Positions 24,702 through 34,066 of a stretch of DNA of 51,145 nt are shown piece by piece (within the stretch, counting starts at the first letter, position 1; every line of letters starts with the position of its first letter). Location: assembly GCA_015487975.1 (NCBI GenBank), contig WFOS01000093.1:1-51145 (forward strand), in the 5' to 3' direction. The position numbers were made by a program, and so were the translations under genes. This DNA is from Ardenticatena sp. (lineage in GTDB: Bacteria > Chloroflexota > Anaerolineae > Ardenticatenales > Ardenticatenaceae). A model generated the notes under the pieces. The model worked only from the letters and a program-made list of their open reading frames with translations. It had not been told where the DNA came from and did no database searches.

Positions 24702-26297
24702 TCAAAGCGGAGCCTCTTCGCTCTCCTCGTCCAGGTCTTGCACATTGGTGCGCAAGCTCAGAATCCCAATCCCTATCAATACGAGCAAGGCCGTCACCGC
24801 CAGCGAAATGCCGCGCATCAGCAAATCCTGGTTGCTGCCTTCAAGCAGCACATCGGTAATCAACGTCGGGTAAAAGCCGAGTACGAGCACACCTGTTGTC
24901 GTCACTGCCAGCGCCACGGAAAGCATCCAATCGGGCGACCAGTATACACCAAGATCATCATCGGCTTCCTGCATGAACATTTTGATAATCACGCGCGCGT
25001 AGTAGAACACCGAAACGACGCTGTTCAACACTGCTACAACTACCAGCCACTGTAAGTTCCCAGCAATACCCGCATTGAACAGCATGAACTTCGTAAAAAA
25101 GCCCGCCGTGGGCGGAAAACCGGCCAAGCTCAGGAAGAACAGGCTCAGCAAAATGGCCGCCACGGGATAGGTTTTGACAAGACCACTGAAATCATCCAGT
25201 TCCAGCACTTCTTCGCCATCGCCCTTGCGCAGCCCCAGAATGACGGCAAATGCGCCCAGGTTCATCAACGCATATGCCAGCAGGTACAGAAGCACGAAGC
25301 TATCGGCACCAGCCAGCACCCCAATCAGCATGTAGCCCGCATGCGCAATGCTCGAATACGCCAACATGCGCTTGATATTGCTCTGCAAAAGCGCCGCCAC
25401 GTTCCCCCAGGTCATCGTGATGGCCGCCAAAATCGCCAAGATGGGTACCCATATTTCCACCGCTGGTATGAATGCCGTGTAGAGGACGCGCATCAATGTC
25501 ACCATCCCGCCTACTTTGGTCGCTGCAACCATGAACGCAGTTACCGGTGTGGGGGCACCCTGATAGACATCAGGCGTCCACTGGTGGAACGGCGCTAGTG
25601 AGATTTTGAAACCCAATCCAACCAACATGAGCGCCAAACCGGCAAGGAACAGCGGGTTGGTCAACGTTTCGCCTACCCCCAGCACATTGAACGTCATGGC
25701 AATCACGCCTAAGTTCGTCGAACCAACTGCGCCGTAGATGAGAGCAATACCATAGAGCAAAAAGCCACTGGCAAACGCACCCAGCAAGAAGTATTTGAGC
25801 GCTGCCTCTTCGGAATCGAGGCGGGGGCGGGCGAACCCAGCCAAAATGTAGAGGGGGAAGCTCAGCAACTCGATCCCCAAGAAAACGACGATCAAATCAC
25901 GGGCACTCGCTAGCAACATCATGCCCGCCACCGAAAAGAGCAGGAGCGCATACAATTCACCGCGATTCAAGTCGTCATGGTCGGCCAGGTAGCGCGGCAA
26001 CAACAATATGGCCACGAACGCCACACCAGCGAGCAACACATGGAAACTACTAGCCATCCGATCCCACACGACCATCTCGTTGAAAGCGAGCGCTGGTTGC
26101 TGTGCGTTCGATACCAACAAGAATTGGCGCATCGCCATGATGAAGGCACCTGCAAGCCCCGCCAACGAGAAATAGGCCAACCACTCGCGCTCGTCATCTT
26201 CCATCCACAAGTCGCTCAACATGACGATGAGCGCCGTCGCACAGACGAGCAGAAACGGCCCTAATGCTTCCCAGCCAAGTGCAAAGAACTCGTTCAT
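24702..26297 (-). CDS. nuoN: NADH-quinone oxidoreductase subunit N
   Basis: 531 residues, about 14 membrane helices. It is one of the three antiporter-like proton-pumping subunits of complex I. The conserved Glu in TM5 is E143 in FLGIELLSFPLYIL, and the Lys/His-bearing central helices (KISLAPFHQWTPDVYQGAP near 225-243; NIKRMLAYSSIAHAGYM) are present. It is the last gene of the nuo cluster but is separated from nuoM by the ATPase/nuclease-like pair, with only 36 bp between that pair and its ATG, so it is probably still co-transcribed. Confidence 0.95.
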   Translation of the reverse strand: MNEFFALGWEALGPFLLVCATALIVMLSDLWMEDDEREWLAYFSLAGLAGAFIMAMRQFLLVSNAQQPALAFNEMVVWDRMASSFHVLLAGVAFVAILLLPRYLADHDDLNRGELYALLLFSVAGMMLLASARDLIVVFLGIELLSFPLYILAGFARPRLDSEEAALKYFLLGAFASGFLLYGIALIYGAVGSTNLGVIAMTFNVLGVGETLTNPLFLAGLALMLVGLGFKISLAPFHQWTPDVYQGAPTPVTAFMVAATKVGGMVTLMRVLYTAFIPAVEIWVPILAILAAITMTWGNVAALLQSNIKRMLAYSSIAHAGYMLIGVLAGADSFVLLYLLAYALMNLGAFAVILGLRKGDGEEVLELDDFSGLVKTYPVAAILLSLFFLSLAGFPPTAGFFTKFMLFNAGIAGNLQWLVVVAVLNSVVSVFYYARVIIKMFMQEADDDLGVYWSPDWMLSVALAVTTTGVLVLGFYPTLITDVLLEGSNQDLLMRGISLAVTALLVLIGIGILSLRTNVQDLDEESEEAPL

Positions 26298-26333
26298 ACG
26301 CCTTCTTCCCTCGTTCGTTCTTCGTTCTACCTA

Positions 26334-26849
26334 CTATGGTGTTGTGTTCTGGTTGTCACGTTGCAGAGGATATGTTGGAAACTCTTGATTCCATTTATCC
26401 AGCGAAAGCACCAGGCATTTGTCCGCAAGTCCACGCTGCCATGAATTTGGCAAACCTTCGAAGGGTAATTGCCGTTTCAAATCCTCAAATAGAGATAACA
26501 ACAAGGCGTCATCGAGGCCTGTTACGACAACCACATACCACCGTTCGCTATTGCTATTCCAAGCCCCTTCTGCCCAACGATACAAGAACGAATCGCGATA
26601 TTTCCGGTACAATGCTGGAATCAAAGATCTGTTTTCCACCCTCTCTACAAATTCATCCAATCTTTGCTGTGATTGTGCTTGTTCCGGGTCCTTGATTTCA
26701 ACAAAAATCAGGCGATTGGGTTCTTCAATAAGCACATCTACGGCTTTCATGCAGTGTGACAATCCATGTGCATGATCGTCATCGAAACGTCGAACATGTG
26801 CATTATCGGGGTAGGAGAGCATCAAACTTCCCTCACGTATTTGAGGCAT
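26334..26849 (-). CDS. small protein with a D...ExK nuclease-like motif, partner of the AAA ATPase
   Basis: 171 residues from the ATG at 26849 (a GTG six bases earlier overlaps the preceding stop). No family is recognised with certainty. The pattern AVDVLIEE (Asp38) followed by FVEIKD (E51-x-K53) is the core of the PD-(D/E)xK nuclease fold: two adjacent strands carrying D and ExK. An upstream DDDHAHG stretch (23-29) and a C-terminal VVVVTGLDD strand are also visible. It follows the ATPase gene with a gap of two bases, so the two products probably act together. Inference: the effector of an ATPase-nuclease system, perhaps defensive. Confidence 0.65.
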   Translation of the reverse strand: MPQIREGSLMLSYPDNAHVRRFDDDHAHGLSHCMKAVDVLIEEPNRLIFVEIKDPEQAQSQQRLDEFVERVENRSLIPALYRKYRDSFLYRWAEGAWNSNSERWYVVVVTGLDDALLLSLFEDLKRQLPFEGLPNSWQRGLADKCLVLSLDKWNQEFPTYPLQRDNQNTTP

Positions 26850-26851
26850 AC

Positions 26852-27868
26852 TCACTCCGTCCCACGCACCAACCGTTCGATCTCGCGTTCGTACAAATTC
26901 GAAAACGTCTCTGCAATGGCATTCGGGTGAATGCTGGCATACTCGGTCGCCGATACGGACATGATTCGGTCCTCTTCATTGCGGTACAACGCATGAAAGA
27001 GCACATCATCATCAGGGCGCTTCTGCAAATCGATTTCTTTGAGAATGACATAGTCATGTGTTGCCAGGAAGATCTGCGTCCCCAATCGCTGCAATTCCAA
27101 CAAAATATGCACCAACGGCCGAAAGAGCGATGGATTGAGATTCGTCTCTGGCTCATCCCAAAACAAAACCGCCCCTTCGAGCAACGTTCCATTTTGCAAA
27201 AGTACCCATAACAATCCCAATTTGCGCATGCCTTCCGCTAACAGCGTAAATTCCAACTCCCCACGTCGATTGCGCAAGAAGAACTCTTCGTTTTTGAGAA
27301 CGACCTTACCCTGAATGACCTTTTGCAATTTGCCTAACAACTTTTGCCGTTGCCTATCAGGGCGTCCACGCAGTGGCGGCAAATAGGCGCGGTCGAGAAT
27401 GTCCGCATAAATCTCCTCGAAGTGAATCTCGCGTTGTGCATACAACGCCCGAAAACCTGGTGCATTGGCCAACATCTCTTTGACTGGTATGTATACACTC
27501 TCGATAGGATGCTCGGCCCAGCGTGTTGCACCCTCTATCCGCGCCGACTTGACACTTGTTGCATGGCTGGAAAACGATATCCGAATAGACGCCGCTTGGC
27601 TGGATATTTCAACCGAGCAACGCTGCCTTCCCCGTTGCCGATGCACCAGCCGCCCCAACGCATCGTTGGACGGCAAATATACACGCACCAATTTTTCAGC
27701 GAGGTTCTTTTTCGTCTTACTGACGTCGCAAGCCGCATAGGCGACTTTCATCAGATGCGTTTTTCCCGTCCCATTGGCGCCAATCAAGACATTGAGCCCA
27801 CTCGCCGGATGAAAATCCAGCGAATGAAAAGCCGTAAAGTGTTCCAAACGGATGCGCGTAATCGGCAT
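26852..27868 (-). CDS. AAA ATPase of the OLD/ABC-ATPase-like type
   Basis: 338 residues. Walker A GANGTGKT is at 30-37, in the IRLEHFTAF...LNVLIGANGTGKT context of SMC/OLD-like ATPases. LLAEGMRKLG at 209-218 occupies the signature-motif position. Walker B is VLFWDEPETNLNP with D238 and E239, and the switch His is H271 in FLATHD. The insert between 90 and 200 is short and shows no Toprim domain. It starts 14 bp after the nuoM stop with an AGAGG site, so it is expressed with complex I. Such ATPases with nuclease partners are common in antiphage systems; there is nothing to suggest a respiratory function. Confidence 0.85.
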   Translation of the reverse strand: MPITRIRLEHFTAFHSLDFHPASGLNVLIGANGTGKTHLMKVAYAACDVSKTKKNLAEKLVRVYLPSNDALGRLVHRQRGRQRCSVEISSQAASIRISFSSHATSVKSARIEGATRWAEHPIESVYIPVKEMLANAPGFRALYAQREIHFEEIYADILDRAYLPPLRGRPDRQRQKLLGKLQKVIQGKVVLKNEEFFLRNRRGELEFTLLAEGMRKLGLLWVLLQNGTLLEGAVLFWDEPETNLNPSLFRPLVHILLELQRLGTQIFLATHDYVILKEIDLQKRPDDDVLFHALYRNEEDRIMSVSATEYASIHPNAIAETFSNLYEREIERLVRGTE

Positions 27869-27882
27869 ATGAGCCTCTTGTG

Positions 27883-29427
27883 CTATCGCATCGTCAACAT
27901 CGTGCCGCCAATCTCCTGCAAGAGACGTGCCACACTCGGCTGCATCGGTTCGGTGAACATGTGCGGCGCGACACCAATCAGAATGATGAGTGCCACCAGC
28001 GGCACCAAAGCAAGAATTTCGCGCCTATTCAAATCAGCCAGGGTTTCGTTTTCTGGCTTGGTGATGGGGCCAAAGAAGACATTCCCATACAACCAGAGCA
28101 TGTAGACTGCTCCCAATACCACGCCAAATGTCGCCAAACCTGCCCACCAGTGGTTCGCGCGGAATGCCCCAATCAAGATCATGAACTCACCAGCAAAGCC
28201 GTTGAGCCCCGGCAATCCCAGGCTCGACAAGGCGACAATCAGGAAGAAGATGGCGTACACCGGGACCACTTTCCACAACCCGCCGTATTCTGACATTTCA
28301 CGCGTATGGCGGCGATCGTACATCATGCCGATGAGCAAGAAGAGCGCTCCAGTGCTCAACCCGTGGTTGACCATCTGCAAGAGACTACCGCTCACCCCCT
28401 GCGGGTTCATTGCAGCCAATCCTAACACAACAAACCCCATATGGCTGACCGACGAGTACGCAATCAGGCTTTTGATGTCACGTTGTGCGAATGCCACCGC
28501 TGCCCCATAGAGAATGCCGACGATGGCAAGCCCTGCCAGGATTGGCGCAAATTGTTGTGAAGCCTGCGGGAACAACGGCATGGCAAATCGCACAAAGCCG
28601 TAGGTCCCCATCTTCAACAAGACACCCGCCAGAATGACCGAACCGGCTGTTGGCGCTTCGACGTGTGCATTGGGCAACCAGGTGTGGAAGGGGAAAAGCG
28701 GCACCTTGATGGCAAATGCCAGCACGAATGCCAGGAACATGAGTGTTTCCATGCGGTCGCTGACCACACCCGCTTCCCACAGACCCGATTGCACCGCCTG
28801 TTTCCAAACCGTCAGATCGAAGGTCAACTGTTGTGTGAAGGGCACCAAAATCCAGGCAAAGGTAATGATAGCGGCTAGCATCAAAGCCGACCCCGCCATG
28901 GTGTAGAGGACGAATTTGACAGTCGCGTAAATGCGGTTCTTCGAGCCCCACACACCAATCAGGAAGTACATGGGGATCAGGACGACTTCCCAGAAAATGT
29001 AGAAGAGGAACATATCGAGCGCAGTAAAGACGCCCATCATGCCCGTGGTGAGCACGAGCAAGAGCGTGTAATACTCGCGCTCACGTGTCTGGATGCTCCC
29101 CCAGGAGAAGAGAATCGCAACTGCGGTCAGCAGGGCGGTCAGAGGCAGAAGCCAGAGGCTAATGCCATCGACGCCCACGTAGTACAGAAACGTTGCGTTC
29201 CCACCAAAAAGCGAAATCCACGGAAGGCGTTCCACAAACTGAAAGTCCGCCGATGTGGGGTCGAAGCGCGCCACCAGCCAGATGGTGAGCGCCAGATCGA
29301 CCAGCGCGGTGCCCAATGCCAGGCCGCGCACCCAGTTCATGCGGTTGCGTGGCACAAAGAGCGCAATCCCCAGTGCCCCCAACAGCGGAACGAAGATGAT
29401 GGCCGAAAGCAATCCAAACTGGTTCAT
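27883..29427 (-). CDS. nuoM: NADH-quinone oxidoreductase subunit M
   Basis: 514 residues, about 14 membrane helices, an antiporter-like subunit of complex I. The TM5 Glu is E147 in YIFWEVVLIPMYFLIG, with KVPLFPFHTWLPNAHVEAPTAGS near 260 and DIKSLIAYSSVSHMGFV near 320, all typical of NuoM. It starts 43 bp after nuoL. Downstream, the ATPase/nuclease-like pair separates it from nuoN, which normally follows directly. Confidence 0.96.
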   Translation of the reverse strand: MNQFGLLSAIIFVPLLGALGIALFVPRNRMNWVRGLALGTALVDLALTIWLVARFDPTSADFQFVERLPWISLFGGNATFLYYVGVDGISLWLLPLTALLTAVAILFSWGSIQTREREYYTLLLVLTTGMMGVFTALDMFLFYIFWEVVLIPMYFLIGVWGSKNRIYATVKFVLYTMAGSALMLAAIITFAWILVPFTQQLTFDLTVWKQAVQSGLWEAGVVSDRMETLMFLAFVLAFAIKVPLFPFHTWLPNAHVEAPTAGSVILAGVLLKMGTYGFVRFAMPLFPQASQQFAPILAGLAIVGILYGAAVAFAQRDIKSLIAYSSVSHMGFVVLGLAAMNPQGVSGSLLQMVNHGLSTGALFLLIGMMYDRRHTREMSEYGGLWKVVPVYAIFFLIVALSSLGLPGLNGFAGEFMILIGAFRANHWWAGLATFGVVLGAVYMLWLYGNVFFGPITKPENETLADLNRREILALVPLVALIILIGVAPHMFTEPMQPSVARLLQEIGGTMLTMR

Positions 29428-29470
29428 CGTTCTCTATCGTCTCCTTGATTTGGACGGATTCTTCAACGTG

Positions 29471-31387
29471 TCAGAAACCACCACTCAAAAAGTAGGCCAC
29501 CAGAATCAGCACACCCAGGGCCATGGTCAGGGCATAGGCACGGGCGTACCCCATTTGCAAACGGCGCAACACAATGCTTCCCAGGCGCAAGATCGTGGCA
29601 ACGCCATTTACAGCGCCATCGATGACCAGTTTGTCAACCACAAAAGCCAGGAAGGCGGCCAGTGCAAAGAAGGGACGCACAAAGAGCGCACCATACAATT
29701 CATCCACATAGAACTTGTTGTACGAAAGGCGATAGAGCGGTGCGAAGCGAGCCACCAACGCTTCGGGATCGGCGGCACGGAGCACATAGATGGCATACGC
29801 CAGGCCTGCCCCTGCCAAAGCGATCACGGATGAAATGACAAGCAAAAACATGGGATTGCCGCCTTCATGATGTTCAAGCACATCGTGGAAGACGGGTTCC
29901 AGCCAGTGGTGAATCGCACCATTTTCAAGTGGCAGGCCAAACACCAGCCCAGCCCCCAGGGCAAAGACGGCCAGAACCATCAGCGGCACGGTCATGACAG
30001 CCGGCGACTCATGCGCATGTTCGGCCGCCTTGCTGCGCGGTTCACCCGTAAAGACCATGAAGAACTGTCGGAACGAGTAGAACGCTGTCAAAAAGGCGGT
30101 CACAGCGCCAACAATGTAAAGCAACGTATGTCCGCCAAAGAAGGTTTGCGCCAAAATTTCATCTTTCGAGAAGAACCCCGATGTCAGCGGCAAACCAGCA
30201 AGCGCCGCTGCACCAATGAGGAACGTCCAGCCGGTTTGAGGCATCCGCTTCAACAAGCCCCCCATGTGGCGCATGTCCTGCGGGTCGATGTGCTCACCTG
30301 TTTCATGCGCAGCGTGTTCCATCGAATGAATCACGCTCCCCGATCCCAGGAAGAGCAGCGCTTTGAAGAAGGCATGCGTGAAGAGGTGGAAAATCGCAGA
30401 TACATACGCCCCAACGCCCACAGCCAAGAACATGTACCCCAGCTGCGAGACGGTCGAATACGCCAGCACCTTCTTGATATCGAGCTGAGTAATGGCAATG
30501 CTTGCCGCAAAAATGGCTGTCAGTGCCCCAATCGTTGCCACCACCAAGGGCGTTGTGGGCGCAGCTGCGTAGAGCGCATGCGAGCGGGCAATCATGTACA
30601 CACCTGCGGTCACCATGGTTGCCGCGTGAATGAGTGCCGACACAGGCGTTGGGCCAGCCATCGCATCGGGCAACCAGACGTACAGCGGCAACTGGGCACT
30701 CTTCCCGGTTGCTCCCACAAAAAGGAGCAACGTAATGAGCGTCAAGGTGGCTGGTGTTGCTGTCCCTGCGGCTTCAAACACATCGGTGTACACCAGCGAA
30801 CCAAACGTCGTCCAAATCAGGAACACCCCCAGCGCAAACCCAAAGTCACCAATACGGTTGACGATGAAGGCTTTGCGCCCAGCGGCCGCATTCTTCGGAT
30901 CGGTGTACCAGAAACTGATGAGTAGATACGAGCACAACCCGACCAATTCCCAACCCGTGAAGAGGAGCACGTAGTTCGCGCCCAAGACCAGCAGCAACAT
31001 CGAAAAGACAAAGAGGTTCAGATAGACGAAATAACGGCGAATGCCTTCGTCATGCGCCATGTACCCATTGGAATATACGTGGATGAGGAACCCCACACCT
31101 GTGACAACCAGTACCATCAACAACGAGAGTTGATCGACAAGCAGTTGGATGGGGACATACAGCGTATCGATCAACACCCACGTGTAGAGCGGATCGGTGA
31201 CGAAAGCATGCTCCTTCAACGCACCCCGGGCTTGCATGAAGAGCACCACAGCCAGGGCAAACGAAACACCCACCGCCGCGGTGGCCAGCCACCCGGCAGT
31301 ACGTTTGGGGAGCACCTTTGCCAATGCCAAATTCGCAACAACGCCGGCCAGCGGTATCAGCAAAATCAACCACACAAGTGTTGCCAT
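29471..31387 (-). CDS. nuoL: NADH-quinone oxidoreductase subunit L
   Basis: 638 residues with ~16 hydrophobic helices and a C-terminal region consistent with the long lateral helix and final anchor helix of NuoL. The conserved Glu is E147 in FTGWELVGLCSYLLI; KSAQLPLYVWLPDAMAGPTPVSALIHAATM and DIKKVLAYSTVSQLGYM are the expected channel segments. It is the most distal proton-pumping subunit of complex I. The 45-bp gap to nuoK is normal for the cluster. Confidence 0.96.
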   Translation of the reverse strand: MATLVWLILLIPLAGVVANLALAKVLPKRTAGWLATAAVGVSFALAVVLFMQARGALKEHAFVTDPLYTWVLIDTLYVPIQLLVDQLSLLMVLVVTGVGFLIHVYSNGYMAHDEGIRRYFVYLNLFVFSMLLLVLGANYVLLFTGWELVGLCSYLLISFWYTDPKNAAAGRKAFIVNRIGDFGFALGVFLIWTTFGSLVYTDVFEAAGTATPATLTLITLLLFVGATGKSAQLPLYVWLPDAMAGPTPVSALIHAATMVTAGVYMIARSHALYAAAPTTPLVVATIGALTAIFAASIAITQLDIKKVLAYSTVSQLGYMFLAVGVGAYVSAIFHLFTHAFFKALLFLGSGSVIHSMEHAAHETGEHIDPQDMRHMGGLLKRMPQTGWTFLIGAAALAGLPLTSGFFSKDEILAQTFFGGHTLLYIVGAVTAFLTAFYSFRQFFMVFTGEPRSKAAEHAHESPAVMTVPLMVLAVFALGAGLVFGLPLENGAIHHWLEPVFHDVLEHHEGGNPMFLLVISSVIALAGAGLAYAIYVLRAADPEALVARFAPLYRLSYNKFYVDELYGALFVRPFFALAAFLAFVVDKLVIDGAVNGVATILRLGSIVLRRLQMGYARAYALTMALGVLILVAYFLSGGF

Positions 31388-31432
31388 GGTTCCCTCAACC
31401 TGATTCGTCGAAGATTTATGTCGTCTGCGTGG

Positions 31433-31738
31433 TTAGCCACGCAACATGTGGGCATCGTCCACATCCGAGGTTCCGAGCGAACGGAAGATGGCGACGATCA
31501 GCGCCAACCCAATCGCTACTTCGGCTGCTGCCACTGTCATGACGAAAAAGACGAACACCTGTCCATCGAGCGAGTCGAGATGACGCGCCAGCGCTACGAA
31601 TGTCAAATTGACAGCATTGAGCATCAGCTCAATGGACATGAAAATCACGATAGCGTTACGGCGCAGCAAAACGCCGAGCATCCCAATCACGAACAAGACG
31701 GCTCCCAAGAGCAAGTACTGTTCAACCGGTACAGGCAT
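31433..31738 (-). CDS. nuoK: NADH-quinone oxidoreductase subunit K
   Basis: 101 residues, three membrane helices, the standard length. It has the two Glu-bearing helices expected for the proton channel near the Q-site: [23 protein letters not shown] and [21 protein letters not shown]. It lies between nuoJ and nuoL. Confidence 0.96.
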   Translation of the reverse strand: MPVPVEQYLLLGAVLFVIGMLGVLLRRNAIVIFMSIELMLNAVNLTFVALARHLDSLDGQVFVFFVMTVAAAEVAIGLALIVAIFRSLGTSDVDDAHMLRG

Positions 31739-31777
31739 GGTTTGGTCTCCCTACGCGAATCGCTTGGAACGATGCAG

Positions 31778-32311
31778 TCAGTCCGTCGTTGGGTTCTTCT
31801 GGCGTGGGAGCCGCGCCAACACCACAGCCCCCACGATCCCAACCAACAAAATCAACGATGTGAGCTCGAAAGGCAGCAAATAGCGATTGTACAGGTGTTC
31901 TGCCAAGGCTTGGGATTGCCCACCGGCCGTGGCAATCGCGCTACTCATCGTCCCAGTCAACGGCGTGAAAGCCCCTTTGCGAATGGCCGTCGCCAATGCA
32001 CCCAGCAATCCCACAGCGAACAGCAATGCCAGTGGGCGTTGAGCAGGAATATGTTCCCACAACGGCGCGGGCGCTGGGCCCATGAGCATCACCACGAACA
32101 AGAAGAGCACCATAATCGCGCCGGCGTACACCAACACCTGTACCGCTGCCAGAAAGGGCGCTTCCAGTTGTAGGTAGAGCAGCGCCACTGCCACAAAGTT
32201 CACCACCATGAAGAGCACGGCGTAAACCGGCCGCGGAGTGAAAATCATGGCCAGCGCCGATGTGATAGCGAGCACCGCGAGTACATAGAAGAAGAGTTCT
32301 GCCCCGCTCAT
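31778..32311 (-). CDS. nuoJ: NADH-quinone oxidoreductase subunit J
   Basis: 177 residues with five hydrophobic segments. The mobile third helix region, including VLVYAGAIMVLFLFVVMLMG near 60-80, is clear and is the hallmark of NuoJ. It starts three bases after the nuoI stop, so translation is probably coupled. Confidence 0.95.
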   Translation of the reverse strand: MSGAELFFYVLAVLAITSALAMIFTPRPVYAVLFMVVNFVAVALLYLQLEAPFLAAVQVLVYAGAIMVLFLFVVMLMGPAPAPLWEHIPAQRPLALLFAVGLLGALATAIRKGAFTPLTGTMSSAIATAGGQSQALAEHLYNRYLLPFELTSLILLVGIVGAVVLARLPRQKNPTTD

Positions 32312-32314
32312 CGG

Positions 32315-32950
32315 TTAGTCCTCCGCTGGCTCGTCGTCTTCGGTATCCGGCACCGGGTGCAAGACCACATCCGCCGTCAGGTCATATTCGTCCAACAAGT
32401 TCGTGGGCACATACGTGGTCACGAAGCCTCCCGGCGGTACCCGATCCACACGTTGCGGGTTGTGCACCGGGTGTGGCATATCCTGGGGACGCGGCGCCGG
32501 CCCTTTTTGCGGTGTGCCAGGCACGCCCGGCGGAGGTGGCACCAGGAGCATCTCTTTGGTGTAAATCATTGCCTTGCGCGTATAACTCGAAATCTCGTAG
32601 TTATGTTCCAGGACGATGGCATCCACCGGGCAGGCTTCTTCACAGAAGCCACAGAAGATACAGCGCAACATGTTGATTTCATAGCGTTTGGCGTATCGTT
32701 CGCCTGGCGAATATCGTTCTTCATCGGTATTCTCGGCTGGTTCCACGAAAATGGCATCCGCAGGACATGCCGCTGCGCAAAGCGAGCACCCAATGCAACG
32801 TTCCAACCCATTTGGGTGGCGCTTCAATTCATGGCGTCCACGAAAGCGCTCGAAAACTGGGCGCTTGATGTCAGGGTATTCCACCGTAATCGGCTTACGG
32901 AACATTTGCTTGAACGTTGTCCGCAGCCCTTGGAAGATTGCTCCAATCAT
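32315..32950 (-). CDS. nuoI: NADH-quinone oxidoreductase subunit I
   Basis: 211 residues, an 8Fe ferredoxin-like subunit carrying clusters N6a and N6b. The two motifs are CIGCSLCAAACP near 52-63 and CIFCGFCEEACP near 96-107. The N-terminal amphipathic helix GLRTTFKQMFRKPITVEYP is typical. A proline-rich C-terminal tail of about 70 residues (with PPPPGVPGTPQ) extends beyond most NuoI proteins. This copy belongs to the full nuo set; a second, different NuoI is encoded at 41661-42263. Confidence 0.95.
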   Translation of the reverse strand: MIGAIFQGLRTTFKQMFRKPITVEYPDIKRPVFERFRGRHELKRHPNGLERCIGCSLCAAACPADAIFVEPAENTDEERYSPGERYAKRYEINMLRCIFCGFCEEACPVDAIVLEHNYEISSYTRKAMIYTKEMLLVPPPPGVPGTPQKGPAPRPQDMPHPVHNPQRVDRVPPGGFVTTYVPTNLLDEYDLTADVVLHPVPDTEDDEPAED

Positions 32951-33000
32951 GGTTGCCTCATCTCCTTCATTCGCTCATCCATCACAAGGCGCACGCTGCG

Positions 33001-34026
33001 CTACCCCAGTAATCCAAAGAACCCTGTATCACGCGCCACCACTGCCAGTGCTGTCACCACCACGTTCGCCAGCGAGAGCGGCAGCAACACCTTCCACCCC
33101 AATTGCATCAGACGGTCGTAGCGCAAACGGGGTAAGGTGGCACGCATCCAGACGAAGAAGAACATGAACACGGCCACTTTCAGGAAGAAGTAGAGCACAC
33201 CCAGCAGGGGAATTTGTTCGGCAAATGGCCCCTGCCAGCCCCCCAGGAAAAGCGAAACAGCCACACCGCTAATCACAATCATGCCGATGTATTCGCCCAT
33301 GTAGAAGAGCGCGAATTTCATACCACTATATTCGGTGTGGAAACCAGCCACCAGCTCCTGCTCGGCTTCGGGTAGGTCGAACGGGGCGCGTTTGGTTTCA
33401 GCCAGCATGGTGATGACGAAGATGATGAACGCCAATGGCTGCATGAGCACAAACCAGCGCCCCCCTGCTTGCGCCTCGACGATGTCCACCAAACTGAACG
33501 ACCCTGTCAGCATGACCACCGCCAGCACCGACAGACCCATTGCCAGTTCGTAGGAAATCATTTGCGCCGAGGCACGCAAGCCCCCCAGCAACGCATATTT
33601 ATTGTTCGACGCCCAACCGGCAAGCACCACACTGTACACGCCAAGTGACCCCAACCCCAGGAAGTAGAGCAAGGCGATGTTGATGTCAGCGATGTACAGA
33701 TGAATGGTGCGCCCGAACAAGGTGACATCGGGGCCAAACGGGAGCACCGCCGCTGCAAGCAACGACGGCACCACCGCGAGCATAGGCGCCAGCAAATAGA
33801 GCGCTTTATCGGCTTCGGCGGGGATGATGTCTTCTTTGAAGAAGAGCTTGACCCCGTCGGCCAATGGTTGCAACAGTCCTTCAGGCCCGACGCGGTTGGG
33901 GCCAATGCGCACCTGCAACCGCGCAATCACACGCCGCTCGAACCAGGTCATGTACGCAAACCCTGTGAGCAGCACAACCACGACGACCAGGATTTTCACA
34001 ATGGTCTCGATGAAATCGGCCAGCAT
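33001..34026 (-). CDS. nuoH: NADH-quinone oxidoreductase subunit H
   Basis: 341 residues, eight membrane helices. NuoH forms much of the quinone channel and joins it to the pump modules. Family motifs seen are RVGPNRVGPEGLLQPLADGVKL near 40-62, the acidic loop ETKRAPFDLPEAEQELVAGF near 210-230 lining the Q-chamber, and YSGMKFALFYMGEY near 233-246. The gene has a normal position between nuoG and nuoI. Confidence 0.96.
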   Translation of the reverse strand: MLADFIETIVKILVVVVVLLTGFAYMTWFERRVIARLQVRIGPNRVGPEGLLQPLADGVKLFFKEDIIPAEADKALYLLAPMLAVVPSLLAAAVLPFGPDVTLFGRTIHLYIADINIALLYFLGLGSLGVYSVVLAGWASNNKYALLGGLRASAQMISYELAMGLSVLAVVMLTGSFSLVDIVEAQAGGRWFVLMQPLAFIIFVITMLAETKRAPFDLPEAEQELVAGFHTEYSGMKFALFYMGEYIGMIVISGVAVSLFLGGWQGPFAEQIPLLGVLYFFLKVAVFMFFFVWMRATLPRLRYDRLMQLGWKVLLPLSLANVVVTALAVVARDTGFFGLLG

Positions 34027-34066
34027 GGTGCCTCACCTGATTCGTTTTCTCCTCTGCACGTCATTC

